From NCBI GenBank assembly GCA_035578905.1, contig JAQJVL010000255.1:868001-932000 (forward strand): a stretch of DNA of 64,000 nucleotides. The letters run 5' to 3'. The DNA is from Stictocephala bisonia. Taxonomy: Eukaryota > Arthropoda > Insecta > Hemiptera > Membracidae. This document shows, in pieces, positions 23,487-34,609 of this stretch. Within the stretch, counting starts at the first letter, position 1. Each line of letters begins with the position of its first letter. A program made the translations under genes and the position numbers. Below the pieces are notes generated by a model, which saw only the letters and a program-made list of their open reading frames with translations, was not told the DNA's origin and did not search any database.

Positions 23487-23696
23487 CTCATGACTAGAAT
23501 CTATATTTTTCGGTGACAACCGCGTCAAGGTACTATCTACAATATTTACAAGATGACCAGACATTTCGCCAGAGAGCCTCAGAGAAACCACTGAGGATGC
23601 CACATCACAGTATGGGTGAAACGTCTGGTCATCCTGTACATATTGTAGATAGTACATTGACGCGGTTGTCACCAGAAAATGTAGATTCTTGTCATT
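23487..23696. repeat. Inverted repeat with a hammerhead-like core; half copy at 30287
   Basis: The left arm starts at CGGTGACAACCGCGTCA (23511), and the right arm is its reverse complement ending near 23674; weaker pairing extends to 23487 and 23696. Inside the right arm, 23588-23629 reads CCACTGAGGATGCC, a spacer, then GGGTGAAACGTCTGG: a CTGANGA box, a short stem and a GAAA box. A single-arm copy occurs at 30287-30385. Confidence 0.75.
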
Positions 23697-24439
23697 AGAC
23701 ATATGTATTTGTAAGTTAGTAGAAGGTGTGGAACTTTATTTTAGTATATTCGTACCGATTTTGTAAAACCATGTACCGTATTCACACCTAAAGAATATGA
23801 AAAAAAATATTATTATATTTTACTATCATCGATAAATTTGGACACGGGGAAAGTAAGATTTCCATTAATCCTCCTTATATGTGAACAAAGGGAGAGAGAG
23901 GGAGGGGGGGGGATATGGTTTTGCATAACGTAATGTTTTTTGCCTGGAATTATCTTAAATTTGTAGAAAGCTTTTTATCCATACAGTTGTTTCGTAGAGT
24001 GTGTTGGAGGACCTTCAAAAGTCATATGCTTATGTAGTATCGTGATTTTGTTGCATAACTAGAGTGAAGGGTTCTTGGAGTTGTAAAAGTAAGAACTGAA
24101 AGTGTTTATTAAATTAATGAGATATTAGTTCATAATTTTAATACAGGTTTACTAAAGATAAAGATGTTTCATCGATGGTATAAGAACTTTCAATGCTCAA
24201 TGTATTACCATAGTGTCATCACACACTTAAGACCCACTGCTCAGTTAATTGTTTTTACATCCCTCAAAATATCTGCGTTTAATTGATTAAAGTAACTTCA
24301 ACGTTAATTGAAGGGAGTTACGAGGAAACTGTATTGTACCTTTATTGGAGTTTCCCTCGTCATGAGTCATGGAATGAATCACAGTTAATTGAGTAAAAAT
24401 ATCACAATTTAAATCATGCTACAATTGAAAATGTAAATA
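23697..24439. other. AT-rich non-coding stretch
   Basis: Contains a purine-rich GAGAGAGGGAGGGGGGGGG tract near 23890-23915. No gene or mobile element is recognised. Confidence 0.45.
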
Positions 24440-24920
24440 CAGTGGAACTCCACTTATCCAAACTCCAACTATCAATATCGTCCATTATCCAAATTCCTTT
24501 CAGAAAGTCATAGTAGAAGCGTTAAAATCTTAAGTTTTTAATTTAGTCCTAAAAAAAGAGAGAAAACAAAGCAAAAGCGAACAACAACATCGTACAGTAG
24601 TAGCCTACTTTTAATCTTAAAAAGATATATAATGCATACGTTTATCACAATAAATAACACATAATATGACTTTATAAATATTGTAAACCGCAACTCCGTC
24701 TTAAAAGAACGAATCCAAATTCCACTAGGAATATAATTTTTGATTGTGTAATTAATAAATGGCCATTCTCGTTCATAATATTGTTTTTTCACCTCTACTA
24801 AACATACGTACAGTTATTAAATAAAATTAACTGTTTGTTGACAAAAGTCGAATTATCCGAATTTTTTACCATTCGAATGGGATCTGATCTCAACTGATTC
24901 GGATAGTCGGAGTTCTACTG
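24440..24920. mobile_element. Pogo/Tigger-like MITE (TA-flanked)
   Basis: Ends are CAGTGGAACTCCACTTATCC at 24440 and, in reverse complement, CAGTAGAACTCCGACTATCC ending at 24920, with TA on both sides. CAGT.GAACTC...TTATCC ends are characteristic of pogo/Tigger-type elements. No transposase is encoded in 481 bases. A further end-like piece lies near 50845-50880. Confidence 0.8.
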
Positions 24921-24924
24921 TATG

Positions 24925-25435
24925 TACTGTGAATATTCTAAGAGGAAAGAAATTTTCATCTGGAAATATGAGGACGAATTTACTAATTAAAAGTCTGAAA
25001 TTAATTGCTGACTTGAATCGATGTAGACCCCAAATATTCAGATGAGCTCTTGGAACTTGTTGAGTCAGTGTTTCTGTACCAGTAAGAGGAAGGAACGGCA
25101 TTTTCTGCCATCTCACCCACCTTCTTCCTTACTTGTAAGTCCTGATCATCGAATGTCCGATAAATCTTTAAATTAATATCTGGTGATTTCATACTCTTCA
25201 TGAGTGTTTCTTACTAATTCTTTGAAATGAAATATTTTCCCGATTTCAAATTAGCATCCGATTTCACTCACATTGTACGACTAAATTGTAAAAGCAGAAG
25301 AAGTATTCATTATATCAATCACAGGCTTCTCATTTATTTTAATAATATGCTAATTTCGGAATACTTTAACACCGACTTAGTTATAAAAAAAATTTAAGTA
25401 AGTCTTTCATTTAGAGGATTTATAGACTTGCTTCC
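24925..25435. other. Non-coding stretch with a weak minus-strand ORF
   Basis: A 66-codon minus-strand frame (25001-25201) is less AT-rich than its surroundings and contains possible splice donors. It has no recognisable motif. Not called as a gene. Confidence 0.35.
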
Positions 25436-25439
25436 TTGA

Positions 25440-25660
25440 AGTAAATAAATAAATAAGGTCTTTATTTTGGAGCGGTTTTCAACAAACAATGCTGGTTTAC
25501 AAAACAACTCAAGTCATATTAATTATTAAAAAAATTAAAAACTAATCTTCATTATTCATAATTAAAACATAGAGTTATGTATACAGTACAGTTATATATG
25601 AATATATCAGCTTGTAAGTCCCGTAGTTACCTTGAAAGCACTGAATCTTCCAGGAAATTT
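25440..25660 (-). mobile_element. Possible LINE 3' end
   Basis: On the minus strand the segment ends AAATAAAGACCTTATTTATT followed by a TAAA-repeat tail, the usual look of a LINE 3' end with a polyadenylation signal and simple tail. No coding part remains. Confidence 0.4.
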
Positions 25661-26104
25661 TGAATTGATTTCCAGATAATTGATGTAGTATTTATTGTTT
25701 GTGATTTTTTTGCGTTTTTCGGATTCTGGTTGGTAGGCCTTCCCACTGGTAGGCCTATTAAATTTTAGTAATTACGTTGGAGTCATCCAACAGAGGCACT
25801 ATATAAGGTTTTATGTACGTATGTGCTTAGATTAATTGTAAACACTAGTACTGGAGTACTGGAAACTCGCCATCCTCCAAGTACATAACACGTGCAGGCA
25901 TAGTCTATTTAAGAATATGACCCATAATGTCACAAGCCCTTTCCAACAATATTTTGAACTATCTCCCACCCATGATGATAATGATCTTCCCACTTACTTA
26001 TACAAGTACAGTGGCGATTCGTCTGCACAGTATATGTGGTTGAATGTATCGTACCATCCTCGTCTTCTTCTGGAATCCAGAACATAACACATCCACGCCT
26101 ATTC

Positions 26105-26965
26105 TATGAGTTAACACGAATTGTATTGGCACTCATACTCCAAGATCATTTGCCCTGCTGGTCCATTCAACGTGTAAAGAAGAATTGTACTGGCACTCAT
26201 ACTCCAAGATCGTTAGCCCTGCTGGTCCATTCAACGTGTAAAGAAGAATTGTCCAGGCACGTATATTCCAAGACCATTTAGCACTGCGGTACTGGCACTC
26301 ACACTCCAAGATCATTTAGCCCTGCTGGTAATTCAATGTGTAATCTCGAATTGTACTGGCACTCACACTCCAAGATCATTTAGACCTTCTGGTAATTCAA
26401 TGTGTAAACACTAATTGTACAGGCACTCCCACTCCAAGATCATCTACCCTATTGGTAAATTCAACGCGTAAACATTAATTGTACAGGCACTCAGAATCCA
26501 AGATCATTTAGCCCTGCTGGTAATTCAATGTGTAATCTCGAATTGTACTGGCACTCACACTCCAAGATCATTTAGACCTTCTGGTAATTCAATGTGTAAA
26601 CACTAATTGTACTGGCACTCACACTCCAAGATCTTTTATACCCTGTTGGTAAATTCAACACGTAAATACGAATTGTACTGGCACTCACACTTCAAGATCA
26701 TTTAGACCTTCTGGTAATTCAATGTGTAAACACTAATTGTACTGGCACTCACATTCCAAGATCATTTATCCTGTTGGTAAATTCAACGCGTAAACGCGAA
26801 TTGTACTGGCACTCACACTTCAAGATCATTTAGCTCTGCTGGTCCAACGAATTTGTAAACAGGAATTGTATTGACTCTTATACTCCAAGATAATTTAGCT
26901 GCTGGTCCAATCAACATATAAACAAACATTTTACTGGCACTCATACTCCAAGATCATTTCGTCCT
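26105..26965. repeat. About 64-bp diverged tandem repeat, about 13 copies
   Basis: The unit is near AATTGTACTGGCACTCACAC, TCCAAGATCATTTAG, CCTGCTGGTAATTCAATGTG and TAAACAC. Copies differ by 5-20% and some are shortened. More diverged copies may reach back to about 25850. No coding potential. Confidence 0.88.
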
Positions 26966-26989
26966 GCAGTTTTATTCGACATGTGAACA

Positions 26990-27700
26990 CACCAGCCAGC
27001 CAACTCAATTGACATGATGAGCATTTAATTAACACCCATAAAAGCCGTAAAGTGTATGATGTTTGGAAAGGGTCATGAGTTATTAACCGGAAGGGTGGGT
27101 GGGTGGGTGGCCAGTAGTGATCAATAAATAACCAAATTCCAATAATATCCAGATATTGTTGGAAGAGTTAAAATAATACTGGTAACGTTTCTTTATATGC
27201 ATAATGCATATACAAGTTTACTAGTGAAGATAATCAATTTTTCGGTTCTTATAAAATATCCTGGACCACTATAGATTTTCAATGTCAAATGTAAAATCTG
27301 AACATAATATTGAAAAATATATTTATTTTGAATGCTTCTTTTTCATCCTTACGAAGTCCCAGCAGTCGTTTTATGAAAACTTTCCTTGAAATTAAAAATC
27401 TCATACGTTCTTTTATTTATACGTCACCCACCTACAGTACTTTCTAGTTTACCTGGAAGTGGGACCACAATTAAATCCACCAGCTGGGGATGGTTTCCTC
27501 TTTATCGTATGTTAGACAAGGAGGTTTAAGGAAAACATTGTACAAACAAATTGTCTTTGAAAGGCAAGTAGTAAGGAAAACACCAAGAAGACGAAAATCT
27601 GAGAATTCCAAATAATTACTATTGTGGTATTCTATACTTTAAACAGAGGAGAGGGAAATATAACATTTTGTAATGGACTTAACAACTTAGCTTAACCGAT
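26990..27700. other. Non-coding stretch with a GGGT4 tract
   Basis: A perfect GGGTGGGTGGGTGGGTGG tract at 27093-27110 could form a G-quadruplex. Otherwise it is AT-rich and featureless. Confidence 0.5.
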
Positions 27701-28030
27701 CATAAAAACTTAATTTTTAAACATAAATTTATCACTTTTATGTAAATTTAATATTTATAATTTCTCAATTTTTTTTACACTTTGTTTATGAAATTCCTTA
27801 ATGATGGAGTATCAGATGAGGAAGGTAAGGTAGTTGGACATTTGCCATCATTACGTGAACAATACCAATCACGACGTTTCCATTTGGCAAAACCCAAATC
27901 TTTTTCAAGTGCTAAAAACTAAATTACATCTAAAGAAACAAGTTCTAAAATTACATTCTTAAACTAATAAACTTATCTACATTTTAACCTAGAATGGAGT
28001 ATAACAAAATGAACTTCTTTATGCTTAGTC
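27700..28030. repeat. Dispersed repeat shared with 35345-35860
   Basis: The block GTAGTTGGACATTTGCCATC through CACGACGTTTC to TTTTTCAAGTGCTAAAAACT recurs at 35350-35440. The flanks (AATGATGGAGTATCAGATGA and ACCTAGAATGGAGTATAACA) recur there partly in inverted orientation. A mobile or rearranged interspersed repeat of unknown class. Confidence 0.75.
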
Positions 28031-28069
28031 ATTGTATTGTGCGGTTAATCAAGCTTGACCACAGCAACT

Positions 28070-29757
28070 TGTATTGGACACAGAAAAGGAACTAACAGTG
28101 CATCTACCTAATGTCCAAGCTGGCAAAGTAGTTGAGTGACAACACATTAACTACAAGTGTAAGTACTGGACTGTATGTTGTATTGGGCACAGGAAAGGAA
28201 CTAACAGTGCATCTACCTAATGTCCAAGCTGGCAAAGTTGTTGAGTGACAACACATTAACTACAAGTGTAAGTACTGGACTGTATGTTGTATTGGGCACA
28301 GGAAAGGAACTAACAGTGCATCTACCTAATGTCCAAGCTGGCAAAGTTGTTGAGTGACAACACATTAACTACAAGTGTAAGTACTGGACTGTATGTTGTA
28401 TTGGGCACAGGAAAGGAACTAACAGTGCATCTACCTAATGTCCAAGCTGGCAAAGTTGTGAAGTCCAAGCTGGCAAAGTTGTTGAGAGTGACCACACATT
28501 AACTACAAGTGTAATTACTGGACTGTATGTTGTATTGGGCACAGGAAAGGAACTAACAGTGCATCTACCTAATGTCCAAGCTGGCAAAGTTGTTGAAAGT
28601 GACAACACATTAACTACAAGTGTAATTACTGGACTGTATGTTGTATTGGGCACAGGAAAGGAACTGACAGTGCATCTACCTAATGTCCAAGCCGGCAAAG
28701 TAGTTGAGAGTGACAACACATTAACTACAAGTGTAATTACTGGACTGTATGTTGTATTGGCACAGGAAAGGAACTAACAGTGCATCTACCTAATGTCCAA
28801 GCTGGCAAAGTAGTTGAGAGTGACAACACATTAACTACAAGTGTAAGTACTGGACTGTATGTTGTATTGGGCACAGGAAAGGAACTAACAGTGCATCTAC
28901 CTAATGTCCAAGCTGGCAAAGTAGTTGAGTGGCAACACATTAACTACAAGTGTAAGTACTGGACTGTATGTTGTATTGGGCACAGGAAAGGAACTAACAG
29001 TGCATCTACGTAATGTCCAAGCTGGCAAAGTAGTTGAGTGTGACAACACATTAACTACAAGTGTAAGTATTGGACTGTATGTTGTATTGGGCACAGGAAA
29101 GGAACTAACAGTGCATCTACGTAATGTCCAAGCTGGCAAAGTAGTTGAGTGTGACAACACATTAACTACAAGTGTAAGTATTGGACTGTATGTTGTATTG
29201 GGCACAGGAAAGGAACTGACAGTGCATCTACCTAATGTCCAAGCCGGCAAAGTAGTTGAGAGTGACAACACATTAACTACAAGTGTAAGTATTGGACTGT
29301 ATGTTGTATTGGGCACAGGAAAGGAACTAACAGTGCATCTACCTAATGTCCAAGCTGGCAAAGTAGTTGAGAGTGACAACACATTAACTACAAGTGTAAG
29401 TACTGGACTGTATGTTGTATTGGGCACAGGAAAGGAACTAACAGTGCATCTACCTAATGTCCAAGCTGGCAAAGTAGTTGAGAGTGACAACACATTAACT
29501 ACAAGTGTAAGTACTGGACTGTATGTTGTATTGGGCACAGGAAAGGAACTAACAGTGCATCTACCTAATGTCCAAGCTGGCAAAGTAGTTGAGAGTGACA
29601 ACACATTAACTACAAGTGTAAGTATTGGACTGTATGTTGTATTGGGCACAGGAAAGGAACTAACAGTGCATCTACCTAATGTCCAAGCTGGCAAAGTAGT
29701 TGAGAGTGACAACACATTAACTACAAGTGTAAGTACTGGACTGTATGTTGTAAAGAG
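28070..29757. repeat. 109/111-bp tandem repeat, about 15 copies, open on both strands
   Basis: Units begin near 28083, 28192, 28301, 28410, then after a small rearrangement (28456-28480) 28545, 28655, 28766, 28876, 28985, 29096, 29206, 29317, 29428, 29539 and 29649. Early units are 109 bases and out of frame with each other. From about 28925 the units are 111 bases and encode a 37-residue repeat containing GTGKELTVHLPNVQAGKV. The plus frame stays open for 304 codons, the opposite strand for 351. Differences include synonymous (GTA/GTT, CTA/CTG, GCT/GCC, GAA/GAG) and non-synonymous changes. No start context, splice sites or flanking coding exons support a gene. Confidence 0.93.
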
Positions 29758-29759
29758 TA

Positions 29760-30286
29760 TAAAATTAAACAGTGACGTAGCTTCAGCAAAAAAGCTTAAT
29801 TTGCTTTTTTTCAGTAATACCTTCGCTATGGTCTCCTGATCTGAGGTAATTCTTCTGCAGGAAATCTCCAGCATGTGCTTGTGACCCAGAAAAAATAAAT
29901 TGTACCATGAAACTGGCACAAACTTTCTCCCTTTTCCTTTGTATGAAAACAACCTAACACCTTGAGTTGTGGCCTCTGACCTTCAGCTTCAACTTATTAG
30001 TGCTAACTAAAATATTTTTAATTGTAAAATGTAACCAAAATCATTAGAATAAAGCTTGAAAAAATTGCATGTTTGCCCGTAAACAAAATCTTATGACTAA
30101 AAAACTATTAAAGTTAGGGACCTGCGGTTTTTACTAAAATATTTTAAATTGTAATCCACATCTTTCATGAAAATTTAATCAAAATCGTTAGAGCCATTTT
30201 TGAGAAAATTCCATTTTTATATGTTTTTTTGCCCAACAAATAAAAAACAAATTTAAAAAGTCAAACATTTTCTGGAGATAACTAGA
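29760..30286. other. Non-coding flank of the 111-bp array
   Basis: Sequence unrelated to the array follows, with no recognisable feature before the repeat half-copy at 30287. Confidence 0.4.
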
Positions 30287-30385
30287 ACCTACAGTTTCCG
30301 GTGACAACCGCGTCAAGGTACTATCTACAATATTTACAAGATGACCAGACGTTTCGCCCATACTGTGATGTGGCATCCTCAGTGG
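30287..30385 (-). repeat. Single-arm copy of the 23.5 kb inverted repeat
   Basis: CGGTGACAACCGCGTCAAGG and the following 80 bases match the arm at 23511. On the minus strand 30385-30345 reads CCACTGAGGATGCC, spacer, GGGCGAAACGTCTGG. This copy pairs better in the short stem than the one at 23588. Confidence 0.75.
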
Positions 30386-30389
30386 AGAT

Positions 30390-31700
30390 TATTTTTGGAG
30401 AAGTGGCATTTTCTGGAGATATTGGCTAAATACACATACATACCAAATTTTTTAAATATCTATCTATCTCTAGTGAAGTGCACAGGCACACATACGGACA
30501 GACACAAACATTTTTTTCAACCACTTTTTTGGGTTCAGGTGGTCTATAAATGAATTTTTAGAATAACTTATAAGAACTATTTTCGGACGATCACAACACT
30601 TTCTCTATGCTAACATATATGGGAGAAAGTAAAAAAAAGTGACAGCCCTTGTTGGTTGACAACCATGAGATAAATGTCGACAAGTTTATATCAACACCAC
30701 AATCCTGATGGTTGTATCCCTATACGCACTGGAGGAAGTAACCCTTGGGCATGAAAGAGGGTTTTCCAGAGGTTTGGCAGATATCAATACAACACCATAC
30801 GGGAGACTTCCATCTTTCTGTGCACTGATTTTCTCTCTCTGAGGAGAAGCCCTCTTACATGGGTTTACTTGTGGAATTGTCTGCTGAAGACCTAAAGAGG
30901 CTTACTAATTGGGTTCGACTTATGCTAAGAAAGGGCTATTTATTTATAACTTAAAAGCCAGAGCAACTAAGGAATCTACGGTTTTACATAGAATATCCGA
31001 ATCACGTAGTACTGGTTTAATTTGACAAACAGTAGTCTTTTCTTTTCTTTCTTTTTTTTTTTTTTGAAAGTTGGTGAGAGAATTCTAGGGGTCATTCTAG
31101 CACGGTAACAACCTAGTGTAATGAGAAAAAGAGAGGTCGTTATAAAATAATGAAACAAGACTGCTTATCTTACAGTGTCAAAGTGTTTATCACTTTTGCT
31201 ATGGCTTTAAAAACACTATACAAGTAACACATATTCACATTTAGTGAAAGAGTTAAAGCAAAGAATGTAGGAAAACGTTTCTTAAATTAGGTATCGAACT
31301 GAAATCATATTATTTAACTAAATCCTGTTTTCCCCTAAATTTTCCTTCAGTCTTTGAACAAATTTGTGAGTGGTGCACAAGTCAGATGTCGGAAACTATC
31401 TGGTCGTAGGAAATCCCAATGTAAAATGATTCTAATACAATTGTAAAACCCTAATCAGACTCACAGCAAATCACATATCTTTATGAATGAACCACGACGT
31501 CTTGTGGAGTGAAAAGTCATTTGGGTTTCCCCACCATTGCTCACCGCGCTAACATCTAAAAACAAACATGCGCGTCGTTGAAGGTTTGAACTCCAATTGG
31601 ATAGCATTAACTGTTATCTTCACTGCATTTAGTATTTATAAATTATGAAAAAAGGAAATTGTCTACAACCATAATGTAATAAAAATATATTTTATTTAGT
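30390..31700. other. Non-coding stretch
   Basis: Mixed-composition DNA without a supported gene. There is a T-rich tract near 31035-31065 (CTTTTCTTTTCTTTC-type). Confidence 0.4.
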
Positions 31701-31704
31701 TAAT

Positions 31705-32348
31705 ATGGAATATACGGGTCCCACTCGATTTTCACGATTTCTTAAAACTAGTCAATATTGAACGAACACAAATCCATTAAAGTTTGTCGGCGGAAAAAAC
31801 AGTCGATTTGTCCAAGCTTTGTAAAAAAAAAAATGGAAAAAGGAAAAAACAATGTTAGCCAATACAAAAACTATGTATATTACATTCATCTTCTGTAATA
31901 TACATACTTTTTCCTTCCTGGACACAATTATGACAATATATTCTACATACGACTAATTATAACAGAGTTATTCAAAATTTGGGTTAGGTTAGGTAAGGTT
32001 ATGTTGGGTGGGTTCGTTTGATTAGGTTAGGTTAGCAATAATGGATTCTCGGCTAACAACACGGTCAATAACCTAACCTAGCTTAACTTAACCTAACCCA
32101 CATTACTTTTTGGATATATCGTTGTATTTAGACTTTGGCGTCATATTTGTGTCCAGGAGAAACAACTAGATACAAGATTAATGTAATGTAAATCATTTTT
32201 AGTGTAAACATTTAGTTTTCTTTTCTTTTTTTTAGTTGTTTGCTCAAATTCGTTACTTTCGTCGAAAAGTTTCTATGGATTCAGTTTTGTGGGGTTAATA
32301 TTACTAGTTAAAAAATAAAAACGGATGGGACCTCTAAATTCCATATTT
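31705..32348. mobile_element. Fold-back element with telomere-like TTAGG motifs
   Basis: The outer ends pair imperfectly: ATATGGAATATACGGGTCCC on the left and, in reverse complement, ATATGGAATTTAGAGGTCCC on the right. Inside, CCTGGACACAATTATGAC pairs with GTCATATTTGTGTCCAGG. The centre carries GGGTTAGGTTAGGTAAGGTT (31980) and the complementary AACCTAACCTAGCTTAACTT (32081). TTAGG is the insect telomere unit, but such motifs are also common inside insect MITEs. Confidence 0.6.
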
Positions 32349-32934
32349 ACCTTTCCTCCCAACTATGATTTAGTAGAGGCTAGAGCATGGGGGTTTTTAA
32401 TGCTTTTATAACTTTGGAGTTCTTGACGATCTGATTATTTATCAAATACTAATTATATTTGACATTCGTATAAGATTGACACATTCACTAAAGTTTCCAA
32501 ACAATGAACATTTACATCCATTTGTTTGTTAAAGGCTGTAAACAAGTTTTAGTAGCCTTGGTCACACAGGCAAGCTGGTACCCCTACGTGTTTTTCCCAA
32601 TATTTAAGCCGACATTAGTAAAGTGTTATTATCTCCAAGAATATTAACCCACAGTAAGAAACGTCACCCAAACAGCAAGTGTTAAGGTCAAACTGATAAG
32701 TTCTTTGAGCGTTTGATTTAAGATTTTTAATTATTTGTACATTTACAAGTTTGGCAGTACCATATTATGTATTTGTGTTAAAAGTAATAGAGAAATGAGT
32801 CTCTTTCGACACATACAAGTATGCGTCCTCCCAGTTATTTTGTTATCCATGCTATCTTCTGTCTTAATTTTAAAATGTTCTTTTTAATGCTAATTCTTTG
32901 GAACCATTTGTTTTTTACTTTCAAGCAAAAATAC

Positions 32935-33508
32935 TGTTACGGTCCAAAAGGGTCCTAAATAAAGTAGGCGATTCCACTTCAGGTTACAAATTGTTGTTAT
33001 ATTTCCAAACTGTAAATCACTCAATTACTCACTATGATATTTACAAACTTACATTATTACTTATACTCTATTTTGACACTTAAATTAATCACTAATGTTT
33101 AGTAATATAACAATTAATAATACTTATCACAGTGTTCACCAAATATACGACACCGCTTGGTGTACTGTCACTGTATAACGAAAGCATTGTCACTAGACTG
33201 TCACTGTCACTCACTGATTGACTAACTGACTGACTCCTCACTAACTGTCAGGTCGGGCGAAGTGTGTCTTAATATAACCCAGAGGTGGAAACCTAGAAGG
33301 TTCTGTAACTGAAGATGGTGATCCTGGAAGGGAAATCTAGAAGGTTCTCGGCTCCATTTAAGGAAGGGCCTCGATTCACCTACAGGCGAATGATCTGCCA
33401 TACTAGTCCTTCCTGGAAGACCTACATTGGCTCCATGGGTAGTTACCCGCGCAGAGAGGGCCGCAATGACCTAGGCGGTTCCGATGGTGACTGACGTGAT
33501 CCGTAACA
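32935..33508 (-). repeat. Gypsy-type LTR (3' LTR, minus strand)
   Basis: The 574-base segment is bounded by the short inverted repeat TGTTACGG / CCGTAACA. On the minus strand it is preceded by a purine-rich tract (AAGGAGGTAGTAG), as expected of a polypurine tract next to a 3' LTR. It follows the integrase and macro fragments in the right order. No second LTR is in the window. Confidence 0.75.
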
Positions 33509-33609
33509 CTACTACCTCCTTAAGGATGTTCTGTCTCAGAACAGTTCTTCAGACAACCTGGTAGGAAGTTGCTGCCCTGGAGTAGAGTCAATCTTCTTCC
33601 AGCTTCACT

Positions 33610-34023
33610 GGGTTCCCAAGGATTGAAGATGCAGACCAGGATTTCTATCCCGGTGTCCTGAAAGACCTGCAAGATCCCTCATAGTAGACCAATTCAATCC
33701 AACGCAGCCGCAGCCCAGCTTTGGTATAGCAAGATTCTGAATTCCTGCCGAAGCAGACCTTCCTTCAGGCAGGCGAGGCTTCTCCGTAGATCGTCATACA
33801 TAGGTTTCTTATGTGAAGTTTCCTTGGTCAGGTAGAGGAGATTTTGATCTTCATGCTCCGAACGGAGTGTCTTCCCAACATCGGATCTCTGCTTCTCCAG
33901 CTCCTGAGTGCGAGCAAACTCCTTCCAAAAGACTTTTGCGTAGCCAATGCCTTGAGACATCCTCAAGTCTTTGGCTACACAGTGTGCAAGCGCATAGCTT
34001 GATGGAAGTGTGAAGAGGGTCAT
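33610..34023 (-). pseudogene. OARD1-like macro domain carried by the Gypsy element (broken)
   Basis: The first 85 or so codons resemble OARD1/macro-domain ADP-ribose hydrolases: LFTLPSSYALAHCVAKD (family pattern DLF..P...SLAHCIS.D), then RMSQGI, LLYLTKETSHKKPMYDDL (family YYLITK...HKPTY..L) and SLACLKEGL. Then the frame shifts by one, and IPKLGCGCVGLNW matches the family loop MP.IGCGLD.L.W. A further shift gives VFQDTGIEILVCIF, matching the C-terminal strand. Known family: removal of ADP-ribose or O-acetyl-ADP-ribose groups. The similarity is judged by eye. As sequenced it cannot make a whole domain. Confidence 0.65.
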
Positions 34024-34039
34024 AGATTAATTTTGATGA

Positions 34040-34605
34040 TGGATGTGATCTTCTGTCACCGTTCCACTTTCTTCTCTCCGTCTAACCAGTTGTTCATGTT
34101 GAATCTCTGGTTGAAATGGACGATTACTTGGTTTACCCTTGTGGGGTCTCCTGATTCAGTAGACGACTTCATAGGGCCTTTCCCGAGAACGCTGATGTTT
34201 AGGGAAAACCAAACTTCAAGTTACACGACAACCTGAGTTCTCTTCGAAATGTCACAATAGAGGGAGATTGTCCGGTCGTTTCATTGACGGTACTGCGGTA
34301 TGCCAAGAGGAAGAAGGGAATATATTGGTCCCAGCCTCGTTGATGGTCGGAGGCAACCTTGGTGAGGTACTTCCCCAGGACCCTGTTAATCCGTTCCACC
34401 ATTCCGTCCGATTTTGGGTGAATGGACGTAGTCCTTGTTTTGTTGATGCCCGCAGTCTCACACTCTTGCGAAGACCGTCCCTGATCGGAATGAAGCTCTA
34501 GTGTTACTCCGAAACGGCTCACAAACTCCTTGACGAGTACATCGGCCACTGTCTCTGCTTCTTGGTTTGGTAGCGTGTGGGTCTCTATGTTCGAGGATCG
34601 AAGAG
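34040..34605 (-). pseudogene. Ty3/Gypsy integrase C-terminal part (degenerate)
   Basis: The minus strand reads LPNQEAETVADVLVKEF, then ELHSDQGR (second Asp of the DDE triad). After a small deletion come GINKTRTT, HPKSDGMVERINRVLGKYL (Glu of the triad) and AYRSTVNETTGQSP. A stop follows at the FGFP region, then a frameshifted tail with RERPYEVV and HKGKP. This is the characteristic Gypsy integrase core and C-terminus. The first catalytic Asp and zinc-binding region are gone. Confidence 0.85.
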
Positions 34606-34609
34606 AGTT

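Larger units (their letters stand above)
32935..34605 (-). mobile_element. 5'-truncated Ty3/Gypsy retrotransposon with a macro-domain ORF
   Basis: Minus-strand order: end of integrase (34605-34040), macro-domain-like frame (34023-33610), polypurine tract, LTR (33508-32935). Gag, protease, reverse transcriptase and the 5' LTR are missing. Frameshifts and stops show it is dead. A gene between integrase and the 3' LTR is the position where some Gypsy elements carry an envelope-like or captured ORF. Confidence 0.75.

Noticed and set aside
28897..29952. 351-codon minus-strand ORF
   Set aside because: Antisense reading of the 111-bp tandem array; no start context or partner exons. Kept only as a repeat.
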